Below, one piece after another: positions 1 through 11,255 of a stretch of DNA of 64,000 nucleotides. Under the pieces are notes generated by a model. That model ran no database searches. It was not told where the DNA came from and worked only from the letters and a program-made list of their open reading frames with translations. How positions within the stretch are numbered: the first letter of the stretch is position 1; each line of letters opens with the position of its first letter. The DNA is from Calliphora vicina (Eukaryota; Arthropoda; Insecta; Diptera; Calliphoridae): contig NC_088783.1 in the NCBI RefSeq assembly GCF_958450345.1, forward strand, positions 12,713,701-12,777,700. The letters run 5' to 3'. The position numbers were made by a program, and so were the translations under genes.

Positions 1-945
1 CAACATATATAAGCAAAAAACATATGTTTACTTGAAAATAGAAAATTTTTTTGTTTTAAAAAAATCATGAAAAATCGAAAACGGTAAAAATGGTTCATAT
101 TTATTACATTATCGTCAATCCACATATAATAGGAACAAATTAGGATATCAATCATAAAAATGGATTGATTCTTTTTGAATTTATTCACAATTAAGTGAAT
201 TCGCTCATTTTCACAAAATTTTAGTTTTTGTTTGATATACATAAAATTTAGTAGTTAGTGCATTTCTTTCGATTGCTTAAATATTGAAAACATTTTCCCC
301 ATGCTATGCATAAATTTTCACATATATATTGCGTTTCAATCGGTTCAGTAGTTTCAGAGTTATAATAACAAATTGAAGCAAAAATCATATTTTTACGTGA
401 AAATAGAATATTTTTTTGTTTTAAAAAAATATTGAAAAATCGAAAACGGTAAAAATGGTTCAGATTTATTATTTTATCTTAAATCCACATATAATAACAA
501 CAATATAAGATATCCGTCATAAATATGGATTGATTCCTTTCGCAGTTATTCACAATTAAGTGAATTTGCTCATTTTCACAAAATTTTAGTTTTTTTTGAT
601 ATATATAAAATTGAGTAGTTACTGTTCTTCTTTCGATTGATTGAATTATAAAAACATTATCCTCAGGCTATATACATATTTTCATGTATATATTGCGTTT
701 CAATTTGCTCAGTATTTTCGGCGTTGAAGTAACAAATTGAAGCAAAAAATATATTTTTTTATGTAAAAATAGCAAATTTGTTTGTTTTAAAAAAATCATG
801 AAAAATCGAAAACTGTAGAAATTGGTCATATTTATTACTTTATCGCAAAGCCACATATAATAGGAACAAAATAAGATATAGGGCATAAAAATCTATGGAT
901 TGTTTTTGAATTTATTCACAATTAAGTAAATTCGCTCTTTTTCAC
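1..945 (+). repeat. R360 tandem repeat, array A (about 2.6 units)
   Basis: Units of about 360 bp repeat with landmarks AAATCGAAAACGGTAAAAA near 73, 438 and 803, and TTCACAATTAAGTGAATTCG in each unit. Each unit also carries a TATATTGCGTTTCAATCGGT block followed by GAGTTATAATAACAAATTGA. The array is cut by the window edge on the left and stops near 945. The same unit recurs at 35365-37990 and 63400-63620, so it is a dispersed tandem family and not a single locus. No protein is implied. Confidence 0.9.
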
Positions 946-1437
946 TTTACTTTGAGTGGAAATTTTACATGTGTTTTGTTTTTGTTACAATAATAATAAT
1001 TGTTATTAATTGATAGGATTTGTTTTCCCCTCCAGTTTAAATAATCTTCGTCCTTATTAACTGTAATAACGTTTGCAACGATGGCAGTCGCAGGCAGCAG
1101 TAGTAGAAAGCATTCAACACTAACAGCAGCAGCAGTTGTTGTGTTGCAGGAAAAACGCAGCAAACAAAACGATTTGAAGTGATTTACGAGCACTTGATAT
1201 GCACATATCAAGAGAATAAACACACACACATGCTCATTGTGAAAACATACATTCAAACATACGTATCTGAAAGTGAATATCCTTGCATACATTTGCAAAT
1301 GTACATGAATGTGAGTCGGATGTTTTTCTTTAGGAAATAAAACAATTGTTAACAAAAAAAAAAAAATGCTGCTAAGTTTGCATAAACATGGCTTTGTGTA
1401 TGCGTTTGTCTGTTTGCCAGAATTAGAGAGTGAGTAT
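946..1437. other. Unique intron-like DNA, no gene seen
   Basis: A+T-rich unique sequence with a short CAG/CAA-rich patch near 1081-1160 and TACATA-type simple sequence. A minus-strand open frame crosses it, but it is made of low-complexity translation and I do not accept it as a gene. Confidence 0.5.
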
Positions 1438-1560
1438 TAGGGTGGCTCTTACATTTCAACATTTCGATTTTCATCTTAACTCTTTGCGGTTTAGTGGTCA
1501 CTTTGCTAACCACCTTTTCTATAGTCTTTAAAACATAGTTTATTGGCATCTATTGGCATT
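1438..1560 (-). repeat. Dispersed repeat sharing an inverted copy at 31020-31095
   Basis: Begins TAGGGTGGCTC, a hAT-like terminal motif. It contains a block (GTGGTCACTTTGCTAACCAC, then TTTTCTATAGTCTTTAAA) whose reverse complement is found at 31036-31085. A degenerate second-order repeat of TATTGGCAT closes it. Family unknown. Confidence 0.55.
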
Positions 1561-1954
1561 TTGCTAAACAATTACATTTTGTGAAGTCATCGTTAATGTT
1601 TTTTGCTCTTGTTAGATTAACATATTAATTTGAAAATATTGTAAGCCGCAGTTTTTCTGAGGGACTTTCACGCATTTAATTAAAAATGCACAGAGTGTTT
1701 ATTGTTCATCGAATTCAGTGCTACTTAGTTATTTCGTTTGTTTGGTCAGAGAATTAGTCAAAATTATTAGATTTTGTATTTTTAATGCCAACCTCCACGG
1801 TGGTTAATAAACTAACCACCTCATTTATCTTTTAGTTTATTTTTTATAATAAACTAACCTTGATTAAAGTAAAAATGCAATTGATTTGCAAGATTTAGGG
1901 TCCACAATTGTTCTTTGTCATATAAAAATATTTTATTTAAATTTTTGAGTTTTG

Positions 1955-2170
1955 GGACAAGTTAATAAATTTAAAAAAATATATCATTTTGACAAAATAT
2001 GGATTCTGAACTGTTCATCTTTTGATTCCAAGAACGAATCCAGCCAATTTTGGAAACTTTATCGAACGGGACACGGTCTGGACTATAAAGCGTGTGAAGC
2101 GAAACATCCCAACCACTTCATTCTGAATAGATTTTAAAAGGTATTGCAGCGTGTGACCGAGCATGACTTA
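1955..2170 (-). pseudogene. mariner transposase C-terminal fragment (M1)
   Basis: Read on the minus strand, this scrap encodes NWLDSFLESKDEQF preceded by a damaged YSP-type stretch. These are the C-terminal blocks of mariner transposases. The same blocks occur at 30415-30560 (plus), 40290-40498 (minus) and 56195-56460 (minus), so all four are copies of one mariner family. It is heavily truncated and no catalytic motif is retained. Confidence 0.75.
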
Positions 2171-3034
2171 TATATAATGTAAAATTATTGAAGACCTTGG
2201 GACCAATGAAAATCAAAAAAGTCGAAAATAAGGACCATCCTACAGTTGTAACAGTAACATCACTGTGTTGTGAGAGTGTTAAAAGAATATAGAAAAATGC
2301 ATTTCAGTTGTGTTTTTTTTTCTCATTTCAAATTGCATAATGGTTACAAGGATAATAATATGAAAATTGAAATGAAAATGAAAAGATGTTCCAACGAAAC
2401 AACTGTTACAAATAAAACAACAGCAACTGAATACAGTAAACGAAAACAAAAACAACAATAACAAAAAAAAAATCAAATTAGTTTTTTATTTTACATTCTT
2501 TACTTTTCCATAGTTGTTTTGTTCTGCATGTATTTTTTGTTGTTGTTTGTTTGCAGTTGCTTTACAGTCATTTCAGTTTAACTATTTCTATTTTTCTGCA
2601 ATTTAAATGCTAAAGTGACATTTGAAAAATAACTGAATGAATAATTCGTTTTCTCCAAAAAAAAAAAACTTCAAATGTAATTGCTGGCATTTGGAAAGCA
2701 TAGAAGAAACAAAAATATATATAAAAAAAATGTATGCATGAGTTACGAGTGGATGTCAAGTTTAGAAATACTGCAAAGTTTGTAATATTTTGACTTTAAA
2801 ACAATTTGTTTATTTGGATTAGAAAACATTTTACACATCAATTACTTTGTGGATATAATTATATTAACACAAAAAGAGAGGAAAATGTAATAAATTATGT
2901 ATTATGTAAGGACTGTGGTTGGTAAAACTAGAGCAAGTATAAAATGGAAAAATAATAAAATAAATCTTTTCATTATCGAGAATTTTTTAATGCTAAATTA
3001 AACCAAAATAAACATGCAGATAATATATATATAT
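2171..3034. other. Unique intron-like DNA, nothing recognised
   Basis: A+T-rich sequence with AAAACAACA and poly-A/T runs and no repeat partner seen in the window. The overlapping open frames at 2270-2476 on opposite strands are low-complexity artefacts. Confidence 0.5.
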
Positions 3035-3155
3035 AATATAGTTGTTTATGATCACGGCGGTTATGGTTACAAATTATTTAACTATACATATTAAGATTAC
3101 TATAATTATTTATATGGTAGCGGAACCATAGCATGTTACAGTTACTATAAACATG
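3035..3155. repeat. Fragment of the ATGGTTAC palindromic MITE family
   Basis: Contains GGTTATGGTTACAAATTATT and AATTATTTATATGGTAGCGG, related to the terminal blocks of the fuller copies at 9965-10312, 14148-14440 and 42085-42352. It is diverged and incomplete. Confidence 0.5.
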
Positions 3156-3310
3156 ATTAAAATCGAGAAAATCGGCTCACAAATGGCTGAGATTTAAGGA
3201 AAAACCCACGACAACCTCGATTTTTTTTACCTATTTTTGATCTATATCTGGATTACTAAGTCAGTAATATAGACAAAATGGATATATCTTATATATAAAT
3301 AGGCCACACG
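3156..3310 (+). repeat. HINE (DINE-1-like) internal fragment
   Basis: Carries the internal block AATCGGCTCACAAATGGCTG, then ACAACCTCGATT and ATATCTGGATTACTAAGTCA. These occur in the same order in the full HINE at 49553-50145. Neither terminus is present. Confidence 0.7.
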
Positions 3311-3699
3311 TTTTTTTGTGGTGCACTTTTAAGTATGTTATTGTCCACCAATATTGATGAAACTTATATGGTTTAAAAGGTTATTTTCTCTAGATGTGCA
3401 CAATATAAATTTTTTTTAAAAAATTCTTTCCATAAAAGTAGTAAAAAGCGTTTTAAATTTACTTGAAAAACAACAACAACATGTTTATGCACATCTAAAT
3501 ACATACACGTTCATTTGTACACACACGTGAAAAATATTTTTGCATATATGTACTCAAAAGTAACTGTATAACATCGTTATTAGTGGTCGAATTTTGACCA
3601 CCAGGCGGTCCTAGTAGTAATAAATATTTCAAAGATCTTTGGCTTGTTCCAATGATTTAAAATATAAACTCATTACAATCAGATTTTTGGTTTAGAAAA
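3311..3699. other. Unique A+T-rich DNA, no feature seen
   Basis: No repeat or coding signal recognised. ACAACAACA and TACATA simple-sequence patches are present. Confidence 0.4.
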
Positions 3700-3905
3700 T
3701 ATACACTAGAGTGACAGCCGATTTTTTTTTTAAATTTCAAAGAGTGCCGGATGGAATATTGTGACACTAGGCCTAAAAGTTAAGTGCTGAAAATTTGAGC
3801 CAAATCGGACAACGATTTCGATTTCTGGTTTCACCTATTTATATGAAATAAATAGGTGAAACTCGAAACTTTCTCCATTGTTTTCTAGAAATATGTAGAT
3901 TTATT
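3700..3905 (+). repeat. GTGACARCCGATTTT dispersed repeat, copy 1
   Basis: Shares GTGACAGCCGATTTTTTTT, GTGCTGAAAATTTGAGCCAA and ATTTATATGAAATAAAT with 28672-28880 (plus). More weakly related copies lie at 46365-46520, 54313-54450 and 58200-58352 (minus). The TAGRGTGRC start resembles hAT ends, but no matching end or target duplication was seen. Confidence 0.7.
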
Positions 3906-4039
3906 TATGTTAATGAATATTATATTAATTTTTTTTTTTGGAAATTAACCCTGTATCTCCTTTGGGTCAAAATGACTCAAGGAGATTTTACAGTTTTTGT
4001 AAAAATTTTGCAACCAAATAAATACTTTTGCAATTGAGC

Positions 4040-4490
4040 ACAAATTAATCGAAATGTGTACGTAATTATCGTTGTAATAAGGTATAAATGACAAAATCTG
4101 GTTAAAAAATTTTAAAGTTATTACAAATTCGCCAGACCATTAACCTGTCTCAGGCCACTTGAACAAGAAATTTAGGAAAAAAAATTAACATATTTCGAGA
4201 AAACTTAAAATAAAAGCTAATTTTTATTTAAAATATATCCGTATTTACTTGTGTATGAGTTTTTGTCTTCGTAGAATACCGTTAACCTATTCGCAGGTAT
4301 GGCCAAAAACAATTTTTTTTAGCGGCTGTTTCAAATCTCCATTTTCAAATTTTTAAAAATTTTGTTAAACAAATTTCAGTATTTTTTGAACATCACACTG
4401 GGATTTATTGAGATCGTAATAGGGAATAAAAATATGAAAAAATTATGCCAATCAGCTGACCGTTCTTGCCTAATTTTTTGCTAGAGGAAA
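4040..4490 (+). repeat. Dispersed repeat, left copy (unoccupied site for the Transib-like element)
   Basis: Nearly the whole segment matches the reverse complement of 11600-11969 joined directly to 13823-13905. Shared blocks include GGTTAAAAAATTTTAAAGTT, CAGGCCACTTGAACAAGAAA, ACCGTTAACCTATTCGCAGG and AATAGGGAATAAAAATATGA. The join falls at about 4127-4131 (ATTCG), where this copy has no insertion. It is therefore the related empty site for the 1,853-bp element at 11970-13822. Confidence 0.85.
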
Positions 4491-5879
4491 AATTTTGAAA
4501 AAAGACATGGTTCCAAAAATATGTTAACAGTGAAACCCCATTGGATATACATTTTTATACGGATTGTGAACAATATTTTACAAAAAATTAAAGAAAAAAT
4601 TTAAATCTTTTCTGGAATATTTTACAAAAAAATTAAAAAATAAATTATTTTTTTTAAATCTTTTCTGGTGTCATAATAAAAAACATAAAAAAATCAAAAA
4701 TTTAAAAAAATATTTTATTTACTTCCCATAAAATTGATTTTTCCCCAAATTTCAAATTTGCCAAATCATAAGTAAGCACTAGGGTATTCATTCGACTAAT
4801 GATCGTTCTATTAATCGAATAATTTCTTACGACTAATTCTTCGAACAATTTAAAAATTACCATTTTCGAATAACGAATAATTCGAACAATTTTATGTAGA
4901 ATAATCGAATAAAACGAATAAATGTTCATATATATTTAAATTTATTAAATTGCTTAAAATGTTTCATAATTTCAAATTTAAATAAGTAATAATGACTCAC
5001 AAAAATTGTATTGTTTCTGAAATTCGACAAATAACTAAAGACAAAGGGACTTTCGATCACTGTAGATGAGTGTTCCGATAGCTCCTTCTATAAATATATA
5101 AATATTACTGCAAGAAGTTACAATTCTAAAAACAAATCTTTCAAAATGTTTAACTTAGGACTTGAACCAATGAAAATAAAAGGTACGGAATAAAATATTT
5201 GTTATTTAGCTGGCGAAATATTAGAAGAATCGCAATTAATAATCAAAATTTTAATTTAAAGTGGAGTTGAATGTGAGGAGAATGTGATTTTGAAACGGTC
5301 GTCGAATAGACTTGCCACCTTTTGAAATTTCTAAAACGGGACACCACTAAATGATCAGAGAACGATGGAAAAAACATGGAAAATGACCTAGCGTGGGTTA
5401 TAGGACTTGCTGAGTACATTACAAATTGTGTCAAACTATTTTGTTCTGAAAAAACCGTTTACAGTGATGTTTTTCAACTTATGGATCTGTAACTCAGTCA
5501 GTTTTTGTTCAGTTTTTATTTTTTTTAACGTGTTGGGAAAGAAAACTCATTACGCTTCAAAATGACATGCATTTATTGATACATTTGTAAGTTATAAGTA
5601 TTGTTTTTGTTACGATCTTTTTTGATTTGTGTCGCTTTTCATTGCTTATACAAATTTATATCAATGTATAAAGAAAAGTTCTTAATAAAACATGGTTTTA
5701 ATTTTTCAAATCGGATGAAAACTGTAAAAGTTATTCAACTTTTCATTAATACCTTTTTGAGTATTTTCTCCCACAGCGCATATAAATATAAAAAAAACAG
5801 GGTAAATATTTTCGAACTTTTTTCGAAAAAGTTTAATAACTTTTGCAAATATATAAACCGATTTTAATAAGTAATATCT

Positions 5880-5917
5880 CCTTTTTGTCTATATAAAATT
5901 GTCTTTAAAGCACTGTG
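5880..5917 (-). other. RSS23-like terminus (CACAGTG, 22-nt spacer, ACAAAAAGG)
   Basis: On the minus strand: CACAGTG (5917-5911), CTTTAAAGAC... spacer of 22 nt, then ACAAAAAGG (5888-5880). The sequence continues into AGATATTA, resembling the right end of the 11970-13822 element. It probably marks the right end of a decayed relative. No left end was found upstream. Confidence 0.45.
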
Positions 5918-6149
5918 CAAAAAAAAATTGGTTTTCATAGAAAAAAATTAAAATAACTATTGTTGAATTTGAAAAATTACGAAAAAAAAAATAAAAAAAA
6001 AATTTGACTTTTTTAATAAAATCTTTGAAAACTGTGTTAGCATGTCCTCACCTAGGCATACAACCTCCATTAGGTCGCTTTTCAAGTTCTGACAAATAGT
6101 GTTATTTTGAAGCAGTGTTATTATCCTATTTTATTTATTAAAATCAACA

Positions 6150-6940
6150 ATAACACATTAATTTCAATTGTGTGAAATCTGAAGAACTATTACTGTGAAA
6201 GTCTTCGAACTTTATATAATAGTTATTTTCGAATATCTGGAGAACTATAATTGTGGAAGTCTTAAAATTTTGCCCTAATATCACCCTTGCTATTCTAAAT
6301 TTTTTGGGTGAAAATGTTATTGTGTTAGTGGGCGTGGCATCTCTCATACAAAGTAAATAGTTAATTTCGAATATCTGGAGTACTATAATTGTGAAATTCT
6401 TCAAACTTTATATGAATCAATTTCATATCACGACATGAATTTTAACCAAATTGGGAAGAATCGGAACAAGGTTTAAGTCACCTACCACACAAAGGAAAAT
6501 AAATATTTTCAGAACTATAATTGCGAGATTCCTCAAACTTGTCCGAAAGCTCGCTTATCATTTTATATAGTTTGGCTGTAAAATGGTCGGGATTGGATTA
6601 GTGGGAGTGACACCTCCCATACAAAGTATATAGTTAATTTCGAATATCTGGAGTACTTTAATTGTAATGTATTTAAACTTTGTATGAATCAAATTCTTAT
6701 CACTGTACAGAATTAAGCTAAAATGGTCTAGATCGGAACAGTGGGTGTGAAACTTTCCATTCAAAGTACATAGTAAATTTTGAATATCTGTATAATTAAA
6801 ATTGCGAGATTCTTTAAACTTTGTCTGAAAATTTATTTTTTATAATTTTACCTAATTTGTTTTACCTCATTAAAAAAATATTTAAAATTTCTTATTTTAC
6901 TACGTAGGAGTAACGAAGCGCAGCGGGTTATTTAATAAAG
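6150..6940 (+). mobile_element. Degenerate Helitron-like copy with ~200-bp internal repeats
   Basis: Repeating blocks read CCCATACAAAGTA, AATTTCGAATATCTGGAG and ACTATAATTGTG at intervals of roughly 200 bp. The same blocks are in the bounded Helitron at 56657-57755. The right side ends GTAACGAAGCGCAGCGGGTT, a decayed version of the GTAGCGAAGTGCACCGGGTT end there, but the CTAG terminus is lost. The left boundary is uncertain. Confidence 0.65.
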
Positions 6941-8433
6941 TTTACCTATTTCAGTCCATAATTTTAAATTTATATTTTTAATCGCATTTATCAGCTTTTT
7001 TATTATTATTTGAAGTAATAACTTCAACAAACTCAGTCCATTTCAATGGACCAACAACTCACCTTTAACTAAAGGTACAAGCATCCTAGAGCGAGTATCG
7101 TGCCATTTATTTTTCATGAAAGTTAAATAATGTTTACTAATGAGTTTATTGAAACTCATAGAAGTTAATGCACTAAGTACCTATGTATGTATATTGTTAA
7201 ATAGTGATATTCAGTTTTTAGAAAATACTATATTTCAGAAAATAAAGCATCCTTGGTTATCGGTATTTCCAATTTTTGAGTTTTTTATATTTTTTGTGTT
7301 AATTAATGAAAAAGTTATGTTTTTTTTTTAAACGGGTCAAATGGCGTCCCGTTCAGAGTATCGCCGGGACACGGGACATTCGACTCTAAAACTGGTCTGT
7401 CCCGTCGAAAACGGGACGGTTGGCAAGTCTATCGTCGAATGTGATATTGAGGATGACATTTATAATGATTACATTGAAATAGATAAAGGCCATGATCTTA
7501 AAATATATATAACTAACGTTATTAACCGCGTACGCAAGAGTTGCAAAATATTTAATAAACCGAATGATAAACACAAATATTGCAAACTAACGTTTTGTTG
7601 AAAGAAAAGCATGGAGTTTTGAACATCGTTGAACATGGAGTTTTGAACATCGTTGAACATCTTTGTCTAACATGGTAATAAACTTTTTGCGTATTTGTAA
7701 AAGCGTCAATCATGCACTGCCTGACTTCAAATTAGCCACGTTCACTGACAATGATATCAAACTTTGGACAGACTCCCTTTATTGTGTATTTCCCCAAGAC
7801 CACTTTATTAAGCAAAGATTCGGCAACGTTGATATAGCTTGATGTATAATACAATTTGTTATAAATAATTTAAAAATAGTGAATAATTAATTTACTAAAG
7901 AATTAGTTACTCAATTTAAAATCCGAATTAATGAACGACATAAAAAAGTTCTTAATACGTTTATATTGTATTTGAATTCAGGATCACGTCCAACTAGCTC
8001 AAAGTTTTTAAAGCTTAGCTCCAAAACTGAAACTAAAGGGTTTGCTAGTGAATTGTTTTGTAGATTGTTTGGGAGTTAATCTGATCATAATATTTCTGTT
8101 GAAAATTTAATGATGGACTTTGTTTTCGAATGTTTTTTAACATTATCAATACTTGAATTGTTAACTATAGCGTTATTTTTTGTTTTTCTTTAACAATAAA
8201 ATATTAAAAAACCGACATCAAAACTTCATTCTTTAATTTTTTAAAAAATTTAAATTATTCGAATAATTCGATTAATTTTAAACGTGTGATCGAATTATTT
8301 GAACAAGTTAAAATCTCTTATTCGAATTATTCGTTTTTTTCGAACAAGAGAAAAATCGATTAATTCGAATACCCTAGTAGGCACCTAAAAGGCGTAGAAC
8401 ACTTTTCAAACACGCATTTCATAGGTTGATCAT

Positions 8434-8968
8434 AGAGTATCCAAAACCGAAAACAGGCCAACCAGTTTTTTCATCCTTGTAAGCTACTCCGATTTCGGTT
8501 TTTTTTAAAATTTTCGGTTTTTTGACAAACCGGTTTTTGTAAGACGGTTAACAGGTTTTAATGAAATATATTTTATAAAGCTCATTTAAACATATTAATG
8601 AAATCCTTTGATATCATTTTTAAAAATATTAATTTATTTTATAGAAAATTATAGCATTTGATAATATTTCGTAAAAGATATAAAATAATTGCATAAAGAT
8701 AGAGATAGAGAAGTCAAAAATGCTAAATTTCCGAAGATTTAGTACACAATTCTTAACACCTTTCCTAATAAAAAAAAATAAAAATAAGGAGACCTTTTTC
8801 TTATTAAATAAAAATTTAATATAAACCGGTTTTTTGAAGACAAAAACCGAAACCGTTTAACCGGTTTTTTTAAAAGACAATAATAAAAACTGGTTTTTTC
8901 AAAAACACACTTTTTCGGTTAAACCGGAAACCGGTTTTTCAAATTTTCCGGTTTTTTGGACACTCTAT
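8434..8968. mobile_element. 535-bp CCGGTTTT-rich MITE (hAT-like)
   Basis: Ends AGAGTATCCAAAACCG (8434) and CCGGTTTTTTGGACACTCTAT (ending 8968) are imperfect inverted repeats. The exact 8-bp duplication TTGATCAT lies at 8426-8433 and 8969-8976. Both subterminal regions are packed with AACCGGTTTT motifs. There is no coding potential. A truncated relative is at 40107-40250. Confidence 0.85.
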
Positions 8969-9084
8969 TTGATCATTTATCTATCATATGATTTTTTTGA
9001 TTATCTTATTTGGTTCAAAAGTTATGAATTTTGCAACGAAAAAACTCAAATGCCGCCACTGTGCAACGTACATACATATATAGC

Positions 9085-9290
9085 ACCATAGTAAGTCAGA
9101 CCTACAATAGGTCAAAATGTGGAAAATATTTTTTGAACCCGAGTTAATTTTTTTAAATTTTTTTTTTCATTATAAATATTTTTTTTTCAAAATTAAAAAA
9201 AATTTCGAAATTTTAAAACTGATTTTTTTTCAAAATTAAAAAAAAATATATTTTTTTTTAATTTTAATACTTAAAAATATTTAAAACTTT
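9085..9290 (+). repeat. HINE internal fragment
   Basis: ACCATAGTAAGTCAGACCTA, then AATAGGTCAAAATGTGGAAA and long A/T tracts, correspond to the internal part of the HINE family before its 3' block. No terminus is present. Confidence 0.6.
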
Positions 9291-9964
9291 TATTTTCTAT
9301 AATTTGTTTTTTGTCAAATTGTTCCGTTCGTTTTCTTGCTATTTTCGCAAGCATTGGAAATTTTCATTATAAAAAGTTACCCATATTTTGGAAATTAATA
9401 AAATTAGCAGGCAGACGAAGATACTATATTAAGTTCATCAACACTTTTGAATAATTTTTTCTATGTCTAGATTTTTCTTCCCCTATGTTTGTTTTCCCCA
9501 GTGAGTTGGTATCAGCAAATAATATTTCTCTAGCCATATGAGTACATATGTATGTATGTACATGAAATGTTTACATAAAGTAATAATAATAAAAATATAT
9601 TTGTAATCAATATTATTTAGCAAACAAACATTTGTTGCTCTACTTTAAATTGCTGACTTTTTTATTGGCTTTTTTGTTTTGTTGCAAAAAACAATATAAT
9701 GTTTTTTTTGTTTGTCTATAGATTATTTTTTATTATATAAATACAAATTTATATGTAGACATATGTAAGTATGTACAAATAAATAAATTTATAAATGTGT
9801 ACATAATGTAATATATCATACAAATAACAATATAGTTTAAACAATTTGGAGATCAATAGTGGACTATAACGAATATTAAATACACTTCACCTGGGTAAAG
9901 AAACCAGATCTTTTTTAAATATTTACTAAAGATTTCTTAAACATCTAAAACAAAAAACACATTA
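9291..9964. other. Unique A+T-rich intron-like DNA
   Basis: TATGTATGTACAT-type simple sequence and poly-T runs. No repeat partner or coding signal seen. Confidence 0.45.
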
Positions 9965-10312
9965 TACAAGTTTTTGAACAATATTATGGTCACTATAATT
10001 ATGTATATAATTTGCGGTAACCATAATGTGGTAAAGTTACGAATCACATGATTGCAGCAATCATGAAGTAAATAAGTATATGTTTGTGACAACCATTTTT
10101 ATGATGAATCGTAATCTGAGAAAACCATATTATGATATAATGATTCATCATGAACATGATTGCCATAAACATATATATAGTTACTACAACTATATATATG
10201 ATTGCGACAATCATGTGATTCTTAACTTTACTTTATTATGGTTACCAGAATCATATAAATAATTACTGTGACTATGCTATTGTTAAAAAACTTATAAAAA
10301 TGTTGAAATGGT
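9965..10312. mobile_element. ATGGTTAC palindromic MITE, copy 1
   Basis: The left block (GAACAATATTATGGTCACTA, then GCGGTAACCATAAT) is the inverse of the right block (ATGGTTACCAGAATCATATA, then ATTGTTAAAAAAC and AAATGTTGAAATGG). Internal ATCATGATTG-type inverted motifs make the whole unit self-complementary. Copies at 14148-14440 and 42085-42352 share this order. No autonomous partner seen. Confidence 0.75.
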
Positions 10313-11184
10313 TAAAGCAGCTTTATATAATATAACAGTATATTTTCATTACTGTTTAAGAATCCAACAAATATTAACAACTTTAAATATTTTTCTATTA
10401 AACCAGTCAATAATAGGTCTAGGTGTATATACAAATAAAGTGTTTAATATATGTATGTATGTACTTATATACATATATAAAATCTTATATAAATATAATA
10501 TAATTCTAAACTCTTTACAATAACTACAATAAATATTTACTTTATCTACTTAAGTACTAAAAACTATAAACAACAAAAAAATACAAAAAATAAGAAAAAA
10601 ATCTTTATTGAGAAAAAGCAATCACTTGAATAAAATTTTGTATTATCTACAACTAGTGCTGCAACGAATGCTATTATAAAACATGCAACAACAGTTGCAA
10701 CATTTAACAATACAAGTAAAATCAAAATAACTACATACACAAGTATCATCATGTGTGTATATGTATGTGTTTATATGAATTGTTGTATTTTATTATAAAT
10801 CTATTTTATATATCTACAATAAAAAAAATACACACTTATACATACATATGTGTGTAAATCGATGTAAATCTGTATATTGTTGCCATTGTTATAGTTGTGT
10901 TTTTTTTTCCATTTACATACATGCAAACAATTTTAAAAAATATATACAATACATATTTTCTATTTTCCATTTTCCATAAAAAAAACCAGAGAGAAAATTC
11001 TTTTACAAGTAGTCAATTTATTGATATTGCAATAAGAAAAGCCCTTTTTGCTCTCATTTTTTTTGTTGTAACTTTTTGTTTTGTTAGAAAAATTGCTAAA
11101 GGGGTAAATTGAAATTATTGCTATTGTTCTACCAATACACATACTTTTACTGCAAATACATACATACACATCTTCTTGACGATA
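10313..11184. other. Unique A+T-rich DNA, no gene seen
   Basis: Contains TATATACATATAT simple sequence, an ACAAC/CAACA patch near 10680-10740 and poly-T stretches. Short open frames here are compositional. Confidence 0.45.
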
Positions 11185-11255
11185 CCCAGCAGTTCTGAGT
11201 GACTCTTCAAAACTAGTTTTTCTTATATATCATTTAGGATCACCACCTTACGTAA
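11185..11255 (+). repeat. Fragment of the CCCRGCAGTT terminal-repeat element
   Basis: CCCAGCAGTTCTGAGTGA, then CATTTAGGATCACCAC, match the reverse complement of the right end of the 25025-25606 element. Only this end is present. Confidence 0.65.

Larger units (their letters stand above)
5307..7431 (+). mobile_element. hAT-like transposon B nested in hAT A
   Basis: Termini TAGACTTGCCACC (5307) and GGTTGGCAAGTCTA (ending 7431) are inverted repeats. The exact 8-bp duplication TCGTCGAA flanks it at 5299-5306 and 7432-7439. The right end is rich in CGGGACA-type repeats (7330-7420), a subterminal cluster as in other hATs. No transposase was recognised inside. The body instead holds a decayed Helitron-like segment and a lone CACAGTG terminus. 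Confidence 0.85.
5060..8120 (+). pseudogene. hAT transposase remnant, split by hAT-B
   Basis: At about 5060-5190 the plus strand reads TVDECSDSSFYKYINIT followed by FNLGLEPMKIKGT. This matches the hAT RNase-H-fold block (TVDE...NVTVHF...LGL) that holds the first catalytic Asp. After the 5307-7431 insertion, 7440-7600 gives IYITNVINRVRKSCKIF, the conserved VRK-KIF segment. At 7690-7830 it gives NHALPDFKLATFTD and at 7900-8000 FKIRINERHKKVLNT. Stops and small shifts occur throughout, so it is inactive. Subfamily not assigned. Confidence 0.75.
4780..8376 (+). mobile_element. hAT transposon A (defective, with nested insertions)
   Basis: Ends are TAGGGTATTC at 4780 and its complement GAATACCCTA ending at 8376. 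Subterminal ATTCGAATAATTCG-type motifs are dense at both ends. An 8-bp target duplication with one mismatch flanks it: GTAAGCAC (4772-4779) and GTAGGCAC (8377-8384). Eight-bp duplications and such termini are typical of hAT. It encodes decayed transposase in two parts separated by a second hAT element (5307-7431). Confidence 0.85.

Noticed and set aside
942..1355. 137-codon minus-strand open frame
   Set aside because: Composition follows CAG/ACA simple sequence; no domain, no splice sites, and it overlaps the edge of an R360 unit.
2260..2280. CACTGTG near 2265 as another RSS-like end
   Set aside because: No nonamer-like sequence at either spacing and no CTTT adjacent.
6144..6764. Minus-strand frames containing repeated IVLQIFEINY
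   Set aside because: The peptide repeats reflect the tandem modules of the Helitron-like copy, not a protein repeat domain.
9057..9063. Additional CACTGTG heptamer as a Transib-like end
   Set aside because: Followed inward by GCGGC with no CTTT start and no ACAAA nonamer at 12-14 or 22-24 nt.
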